A model generated the notes under the pieces. It saw nothing but the letters and a program-made list of their open reading frames with translations, did no database searches and had not been told where the DNA came from. The translations under genes and the position numbers were made by a program. Below are positions 59,267-64,000 of a DNA stretch of 64,000 bases, one piece after another; within the stretch, counting starts at the first letter, position 1; every line of letters begins with the position of its first letter. This DNA is from Nocardioides alpinus (GTDB lineage: Bacteria; Actinomycetota; Actinomycetes; Propionibacteriales; Nocardioidaceae), in the NCBI RefSeq assembly GCF_900112035.1, contig NZ_FOKC01000005.1, positions 1-64,000 of the forward strand, written 5' to 3'.

Positions 59267-60352
59267 ATGAGCCGCGTCGTCCACCTCCACATCGGCGCCC
59301 CCAAGACCGGGACGACCTACCTCCAGGACCGGCTGCTGCTCAACGCCCCGTCGCTCGCGCGCCACGGCGTGACGGTGCCGTCACCGCGCGGGGGGCGCTC
59401 CGACATGTTCCACTTCCGCGCGGCGCTCGACCTCCTCGAGCAGGACTGGGGCGGGCCGCCGGGACACGCGCGGGGTTCGTGGGACGCGATGGTCAAGCGC
59501 GTCAACCGCGCCGACGGCAACGTCGTCATCAGCCACGAGATCCTCGCCGGGGCCAAGCCGGACAAGATCGCCAAGGCGATGAACGACCTCGCCGGCAGCG
59601 AGATCCACATCGTCTACTCGGCCCGCGACCTCGGCCGCCAGCTGCCCGCTGCCTGGCAGGAGTCGATCAAGCAGGGGCGCAAGTGGCCCTTCAAGCGCTT
59701 CCTCACCAAGGTCGAGCGCGGCCAGACGTGGTTCTTCAACGCGATGGACCTGCCGCGGGTGCTCTCGCAGTGGGGCGCGAAGCTGCCGCCCGAGCGCGTC
59801 CACGTCGTCACCGTCCCGCACGACCGCGGTCCCAACGGCGACGAGCTGTGGCTCCGGTTCTGCCGCGCGTTCGGCATCGACCCGGCGTGGGCACCGCTCG
59901 ACTCCGAGCGCGACAACCGCTCGCTGGGCATCGCCGAGACGTCGCTGCTGCGCAAGCTCAACCGGCGCCTCGAGCTCGGCCTGTGGCGCGAACCCGCCTA
60001 CGACGCCCTCATCCGCGAGCTGCTCGCGCAGGAGGTGCTGGTCTCCCGCAAGGCCCTGCCGGTGCGCCTGCCGCCCGACCGCTACGACTTCGCCGAGGAG
60101 CGGGCCGAGCTCTGGATCGACTGGATCAAGGGCAGCGGCGTCGACGTCATCGGTGACGTGGAGGACCTGCGGCCGCGCCGGCCCGCGGCCGACGAGAAGT
60201 GGCGCGACCCCGACCGGGTCCGCGCCAAGCTCGAGCTCGGTGCGGCGCTCGACGCGCTGACGGTGATGACGCAGGAGGCGGCCAAGGGCGCCGGGTCCGA
60301 CTCCGTCGGCGACCGCCTGCGCGACACCGCCCGTCGGCTGCGCGACCGTTGA
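59267..60352 (+). CDS. Sulfotransferase-family protein 1
   Basis: 361 aa. The 5'-phosphosulfate-binding loop of PAPS-dependent sulfotransferases is at residues 10-17 (GAPKTGTT). The SHEIL strand and the YSARDLGRQLPAAWQE helix correspond to the 3'-phosphate region. A C-terminal module has WIKGSGVDVIGDVEDLRP. No membrane segment or signal peptide. ATG 59267 lies 7 nt after CACAAT (59254-59259). It starts a coupled three-gene set and probably sulfates a cell-surface glycan or lipid; the acceptor is unknown. Confidence 0.82.
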   Translation: MSRVVHLHIGAPKTGTTYLQDRLLLNAPSLARHGVTVPSPRGGRSDMFHFRAALDLLEQDWGGPPGHARGSWDAMVKRVNRADGNVVISHEILAGAKPDKIAKAMNDLAGSEIHIVYSARDLGRQLPAAWQESIKQGRKWPFKRFLTKVERGQTWFFNAMDLPRVLSQWGAKLPPERVHVVTVPHDRGPNGDELWLRFCRAFGIDPAWAPLDSERDNRSLGIAETSLLRKLNRRLELGLWREPAYDALIRELLAQEVLVSRKALPVRLPPDRYDFAEERAELWIDWIKGSGVDVIGDVEDLRPRRPAADEKWRDPDRVRAKLELGAALDALTVMTQEAAKGAGSDSVGDRLRDTARRLRDR

Positions 60353-61497
60353 CCGGCTCGCGCGCGCACTCCTGGGTCGCACACCTGCGCGCCGGGGGTA
60401 CGACGCCCTGGCTGGCGTGGTCCGACGCGTCGCCGGACCCGCGCGCCCCGGGTCCGCTGCCGGGCGCCCAGCAGCTCGAGCTGCTCCGCCGGATCAACCT
60501 CGCGTCGAGTGCGCGGCCCCGCGGCGACCACGACCGCGAGCGCACTCGACTCGCCGACCGCGTGCTCGCCGCCCCGGCCGCCGGTCGGGGCAAGGCGGAC
60601 CTCCCGCTGGTCGGCCTCGACGCCCCCGGCTTCGGTCCGCGCCCGGTCGATCCGTCGGAGCTCAGCGCCCACGAGCTGCTGCGGGTCGCGAGCGCGGTGC
60701 TCGCCGACGACCTCGGCGCGCTCGGCCCCGACCCGGTCCGGACCACCTGGGCCCGGCCCTGGCGGCTCCGGTTCCGCCTCGTCGGCGACCCCGTCGTGGT
60801 GGGCACTCTCCGCGCGGACCTGCTCGCCCGTGGCCGCCCCGAGGGTGGTCCCCGGCCCTTCGTGGTCGCCGTCGGCGCACCGCTCGACGACCTGCTGGCC
60901 CGCACCTGGACCCAGCGCTGCTTCGAGACCGGCACGATGCCGTGGCCGGAGTGGCTGCGCTTCTGGCGGGGGCGCGACCAGCTGCCCCCGCGTGCTGACC
61001 TGCTCGCCTCCGTACGCCGCTGGAACGGCCGTCGTCCGTTCGTCCGGATCGTCACCGACCTCGACCTCCTGCCCCGCCAGGTCGGCGTACGACGCCTGCC
61101 GGAGGTCCGGGTGCCGGGCGCCGACCAGGCCGAGCTGGCGCGCCGCGTGGCCGCCGTCGTCGGCCTCCGGGTGCCGGCGGCCGAGCGCCCGGCGCTGATG
61201 CGCACGCTGCAGCAGCGGATCCCGGCCAGTGGCGTCGCGCCCATCGGCGTACCGTCCCGCGAGCGGGACTGGGTGGCCGCGTCCGCGGAGCGGATGTCCC
61301 GGGGCCTGTCGCGTGCTGGCTACTCTGTCGTCGGCGACCTCGCCGACCTGGCGCCCCGTACGGCCTCAGCCGCGGGCGGCTCCGGCGGCGCCGACGACCG
61401 GCAGGTGCTGGACCTGGCGATCCGGATGGTCGTCGACACGGGCTGGCGAGCCGGAGGCCGCAGGCCGCACGAGGTGGAGAGGCAGGTGGAGCAGTGA
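60349..61497 (+). CDS. Sulfotransferase-like protein lacking the PAPS loop (possible pseudoenzyme)
   Basis: 382 aa from a TTG that overlaps the previous stop (TTGA). I do not recognise it directly. Its second half mirrors its neighbours: a strand RPFVVAVGAPL, RTWTQRCFETGTMPWPEWLR (matching AEWQENVKHRSHITYARFLE), RPFVRIVTDLDL (matching VHLVTVP) and GYSVVGDLADLAP (matching GYDVAGSLDDL). At the P-loop position it reads LVGDPVVVGTLRADLL, without the KTGT residues. About 130 extra N-terminal residues precede this. Its start is uncertain because no better ATG/GTG is near. Confidence 0.7.
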   Translation: MTGSRAHSWVAHLRAGGTTPWLAWSDASPDPRAPGPLPGAQQLELLRRINLASSARPRGDHDRERTRLADRVLAAPAAGRGKADLPLVGLDAPGFGPRPVDPSELSAHELLRVASAVLADDLGALGPDPVRTTWARPWRLRFRLVGDPVVVGTLRADLLARGRPEGGPRPFVVAVGAPLDDLLARTWTQRCFETGTMPWPEWLRFWRGRDQLPPRADLLASVRRWNGRRPFVRIVTDLDLLPRQVGVRRLPEVRVPGADQAELARRVAAVVGLRVPAAERPALMRTLQQRIPASGVAPIGVPSRERDWVAASAERMSRGLSRAGYSVVGDLADLAPRTASAAGGSGGADDRQVLDLAIRMVVDTGWRAGGRRPHEVERQVEQ

Positions 61498-62684
61498 GCA
61501 GACGAGTGCTGCTGCACGTGGGCTGCCCCAAGACCGGCACGTCCTACCTCCAGGACGTGCTGTTCCGCAACCAGGCGACCCTGCGCGAGCACGACATCCT
61601 CTATCCCGCGGACCGCTTCGACGCGCACTTCCTGGCGGCGCTGGACCTCATGACCCTGCCGTGGGGCGGGCTCGAGACCGAGGCCGTCGGGTCCTGGGAC
61701 CGGCTGTCCGCCGAGGTCCGCGACTGGCACGGCACCTCGATCATCAGCCACGAGATCTTCGCGCGGGCCACCCCCACGCAGGTCGAGCGCGCGCTCGCCT
61801 CGCTCGGCGACGCCGAGGTCCACCTCGTGCTGTCCGTGCGCGACCTGGTCCGCCAGATCCCGGCGGAGTGGCAGGAGAACGTCAAGCACCGCAGCCACAT
61901 CACCTACGCCCGGTTCCTCGAGACCGTGCGCGACCCCGGGCGCGAGTCGAAGATCGGGTCGTGGTTCTGGGCGGTGCAGGAGGTCCCCGACATCCTCGAC
62001 AGGTGGGGCGCCTCGCTGCCGGCCGAGCACGTGCACCTGGTGACCGTGCCGCCGTCCGGCTCGGACCGCGGTGAGCTGTGGCGCCGCTTCTCCCACACCT
62101 TCGGCCTCGACGACCTGCCGCTCGACCTCACCGCAGAGCGGGAGAACCCGTCCCTCGGCGTGCCCGAGACGTCGCTGCTGCGCACCATCAACCAGCGGGT
62201 CACCTCGATCCTCTCGCCGCCCGACTACCGGCCGCTGGTGCGCGAGCTGCTGGCCCACCAGACGCTCTCGCGCAGCGTCGCCTCGGCCCGTCTCGGGCTC
62301 GCGCCCGACGACCACGCCTGGGCGCAGGACCTGTCCCGGAGCTGGGTGGCGCTGCTCGCCGAGCGCGGTTACGACGTGGCCGGCTCGCTGGACGACCTCC
62401 TCGGCCCCGACCTCGGCACCTTCGCCGACCCCGACACCGCGTCCGCGGAGGTCCTGCTTCCGCCGGCCCTCGACGCGATCGGCGCCCTGCTGGTGGAGGC
62501 CGCACGACTGCGCGCCGTGGAGGAGCGCCTCCACGAGGAGCTGCGGGAGGCGCACGAGGAGCGCGACCGCGCACGGATGACGACGTCCTACAAGGTCCGG
62601 CGCAAGGTGGTCACCACACTGGAGGACAGCCCCGCCGGCCGAGGGACGCTGGACGCCTACCGGCGGATGCGCGGCCGGGGCTAG
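61494..62684 (+). CDS. Sulfotransferase-family protein 2
   Basis: 396 aa, paralogue of the protein at 59267-60352. The PAPS loop GCPKTGTS is at residues 10-17, then SHEIF, LSVRDLVRQIPAEWQEN and the C-terminal module GYDVAGSLDDLLGPD. A basic, helical tail (EERLHEELREAHEERDRARM, then YKVRRKVVTTLED) is specific to this copy and could mediate membrane or partner contact. Its GTG overlaps the stop of the middle gene (GTGA). Substrate unknown. Confidence 0.84.
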   Translation: MSRRVLLHVGCPKTGTSYLQDVLFRNQATLREHDILYPADRFDAHFLAALDLMTLPWGGLETEAVGSWDRLSAEVRDWHGTSIISHEIFARATPTQVERALASLGDAEVHLVLSVRDLVRQIPAEWQENVKHRSHITYARFLETVRDPGRESKIGSWFWAVQEVPDILDRWGASLPAEHVHLVTVPPSGSDRGELWRRFSHTFGLDDLPLDLTAERENPSLGVPETSLLRTINQRVTSILSPPDYRPLVRELLAHQTLSRSVASARLGLAPDDHAWAQDLSRSWVALLAERGYDVAGSLDDLLGPDLGTFADPDTASAEVLLPPALDAIGALLVEAARLRAVEERLHEELREAHEERDRARMTTSYKVRRKVVTTLEDSPAGRGTLDAYRRMRGRG

Positions 62685-62790
62685 TCTGGCCGCACTCGCG
62701 CGCCCGCTCCCGGTCGCCGGTTGGTCTGCAGCGTCTCGTGATGAGCGCCTCTCTGTGTGCCTCGCTCCCGTGGCACGCGAAAGAGCCTTC

Positions 62791-63483
62791 ATGCCCGCTG
62801 CATCGGACTTCGCCCAGTCCATCGACGAAGCCGCCCGTACGCTCAACAAGCCGCGCAGCCTCGCCGACACGCTCCAGACGATCGTCGAGGTGGCCTGCAA
62901 CTCGGTGCCGGGCTTCGAGCACGTCGGCATCGCGACGCTCGCGAGGAAGGGCGAGATCGAGACCCGGGCCTTCACCGGCGACCTCGTGCTCCGCCTCGAC
63001 GCGCTGCAGTACGACCTGCGCGAGGGCCCCTGCTCGGCCGTGCTGCAGGGTGACGACGCGGTCAGCGTCTCCCACCTGCGAGACGAGCAACGCTGGCCCC
63101 GGTACGTCCCGCAGGCACTCGGGGCGGGCGTCCGCTCGCAGCTCGCGGTCAAGCTGTACCTCGACAGCGGGACGCTGGGTGGCATCAACTTCTACTCGAC
63201 GGTCCACGACGAGGTGAGCGAGGACGCGCGGGCGCTGGCGCGGCTCTTCGCCACCCACGCCGCCATCGCCCTCGGGCACGCCCAGGAGCGGGAGACCTTC
63301 ACCGAGGGGCTGGAGACCCGACGGGCCATCGGGCAGGCCATCGGGATCCTCATGGAGCGCTACGACATGAACGAGGACCGCGCCTTCGCGTTCCTCGTCC
63401 GTGCCTCGTCGCACGCCAACATCAAGCTGCGCGCAGTGGCGCAGGAGCTCGTGGACGTGGGCAACACCGACCACGCGTCATGA
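62791..63483 (+). CDS. GAF-ANTAR RNA-binding antitermination regulator
   Basis: 230 aa. A GAF domain (about 20-160, with LREGPCSAVLQGDDAVSV and LGGINFYS) is followed by an ANTAR domain (about 168-225, RRAIGQAIGILMERYDMNEDRAFAFLVRASSH). ANTAR domains bind dual-hairpin RNA to prevent termination; the GAF part would sense a small molecule or redox state. No dual-hairpin target is visible nearby. ATG 62791 has only a weak AAAGAG upstream. An in-frame ATG at 62755 adds 12 residues. Confidence 0.9.
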   Translation: MPAASDFAQSIDEAARTLNKPRSLADTLQTIVEVACNSVPGFEHVGIATLARKGEIETRAFTGDLVLRLDALQYDLREGPCSAVLQGDDAVSVSHLRDEQRWPRYVPQALGAGVRSQLAVKLYLDSGTLGGINFYSTVHDEVSEDARALARLFATHAAIALGHAQERETFTEGLETRRAIGQAIGILMERYDMNEDRAFAFLVRASSHANIKLRAVAQELVDVGNTDHAS

Positions 63484-63540
63484 GGTCGCGCGGGTCGTAA
63501 ACCCGTGGCCGACACGGTCCCGGGCTGCGACGCTCTGCCC

Positions 63541-64000
63541 GTGCACACGACTCCCTGGCCGATCCGCCTCGACGACCTCCTCTTCCGGGAGGCGGTCGAG
63601 CAGGACCTCGACGCCCTGCTGTCCTTCCGCAACGACCCGGACGTCAACCGCTTCATGGTGCGGACCCACGTCGAACCGGAGGAGCTGCGCAGGGACTGGC
63701 TCGCCGTGCCGGAGAGCCCGACGGAGTTCTCCTGCGTCGTCGAGCGCGCCGGCCGGGTGGTGGCGATGGGCTTCCTCGACGTCGTCGACGGCCCCGGCCA
63801 GGACGGCGCCCCCACCGGCACCGACGGCCTGATCGGCTACATCGTCGACCCGCGCTACACGGGTCAGGGCATCGGGAGGGCGACCGCACGGGTGCTGCTG
63901 CAGGCCGCCTTCGACGGGCTCGGGCTCCGCCGCGTCACGGCAGCGGCGTACGCCGACAACCCGGCGTCGGTGCGGATCCTGGAGTCGGCCGGGATGCGCC
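63541..64000 (+). CDS. GNAT acetyltransferase (RimJ/RimL type), cut by the window end
   Basis: An open frame from GTG 63541 runs off the right edge (153 residues visible). It has the GNAT acetyl-CoA loop in YTGQGIGRATARVLL, the strand GLIGYIVDPRY, and the C-terminal NPASVRILESAGM block typical of RimJ/RimL-like N-acetyltransferases. GACGCT (63529-63534) lies 6 nt before the start, a weak leaderless -10. The substrate is unknown. Confidence 0.88.
   Translation, partial: MHTTPWPIRLDDLLFREAVEQDLDALLSFRNDPDVNRFMVRTHVEPEELRRDWLAVPESPTEFSCVVERAGRVVAMGFLDVVDGPGQDGAPTGTDGLIGYIVDPRYTGQGIGRATARVLLQAAFDGLGLRRVTAAAYADNPASVRILESAGMR

Overview
The window comes from a very GC-rich actinobacterial chromosome, most likely Nocardioides or a close relative (Nocardioidaceae, Propionibacteriales). 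The clues are GTG/TTG starts and NNC/NNG codons throughout, an AlkB-rubredoxin fusion, polyphosphate glucokinase, paired ECF42 sigma/DGPF genes, and the conserved replication-origin-proximal block ppiA - rhomboid - crgA - DUF881 - pknB/pknA/pbpA/rodA/pstP/fhaB/fhaA - tRNA-Leu. No phage, plasmid, CRISPR array or biosynthetic island is visible. The only intact mobile element is one IS481-family insertion at the left edge.

Layout. 1-2016: IS481 element with inverted repeats and a 6-bp target duplication, sitting inside an ECF42-type sigma factor gene whose 3' part remains. 2053-6006: SURF1, DUF3817, patatin, acyltransferase and a coiled-coil membrane protein. 6170-18274: cell-envelope and division block. 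ppiA and rhomboid are followed by a convergent intergenic region with a DnaA-box cluster, then a crgA with two tandem CrgA modules, DUF881, and a seven-gene minus-strand operon for Ser/Thr kinases, phosphatase, FHA proteins and the PbpA/RodA peptidoglycan synthase. 18337-24631: LysM protein, nitroreductase/glutathione peroxidase/secreted beta-helix operon, and a K+ channel - lipoprotein - DUF350 - glutathionylspermidine-synthase-like operon. 24692-32054: malic enzyme, MarR/MMPL efflux pair, ppgK, and alkB-rubredoxin with its TetR. 32125-41561: secreted peptidases (M28, M15, M13), an MFS exporter, a quinone reductase, ComB and an SGNH esterase. 41778-51623: RecQ-phosphoribosyltransferase fusion, ECF42/DGPF pair, MFS exporter, SNF2 helicase with SWIM partner, ferritin. 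51670-59147: TetR, two-component system, and a leucine-catabolic operon (methylcrotonyl-CoA carboxylase beta and alpha plus HMG-CoA lyase). 59267-64000: three translationally coupled sulfotransferase-family genes, a GAF-ANTAR regulator and a truncated GNAT gene.

Three window-wide themes stand out. (1) A roughly 38-bp interspersed repeat (one end GGTTTCGACAC, the other CTCAACCAGCGG) occurs at eight loci, in single, tandem and inverted arrangements. It has entered coding sequence: it encodes the AlkB-rubredoxin linker, a segment just after the beta-helix signal peptide, and the stop codon of HMG-CoA lyase. (2) About twenty start codons lie 6-7 nt downstream of a TANNNT-like -10 hexamer with no Shine-Dalgarno, implying leaderless mRNAs; this was used to choose several starts. 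(3) The TetR gene at 51670-52221 and the carboxylase operon at 54544 carry the same palindrome (GGTTA-N8-TAACC) over their predicted -10 elements, which ties the regulator to leucine/acyl-CoA catabolism.

The most novel-looking system is the sulfotransferase triad at 59267-62684. Two paralogues with intact PAPS-binding loops flank a protein that shares their later motifs but has lost the loop lysine, so it looks like a pseudo-sulfotransferase partner. All calls come from reading the sequence; no database search was run.
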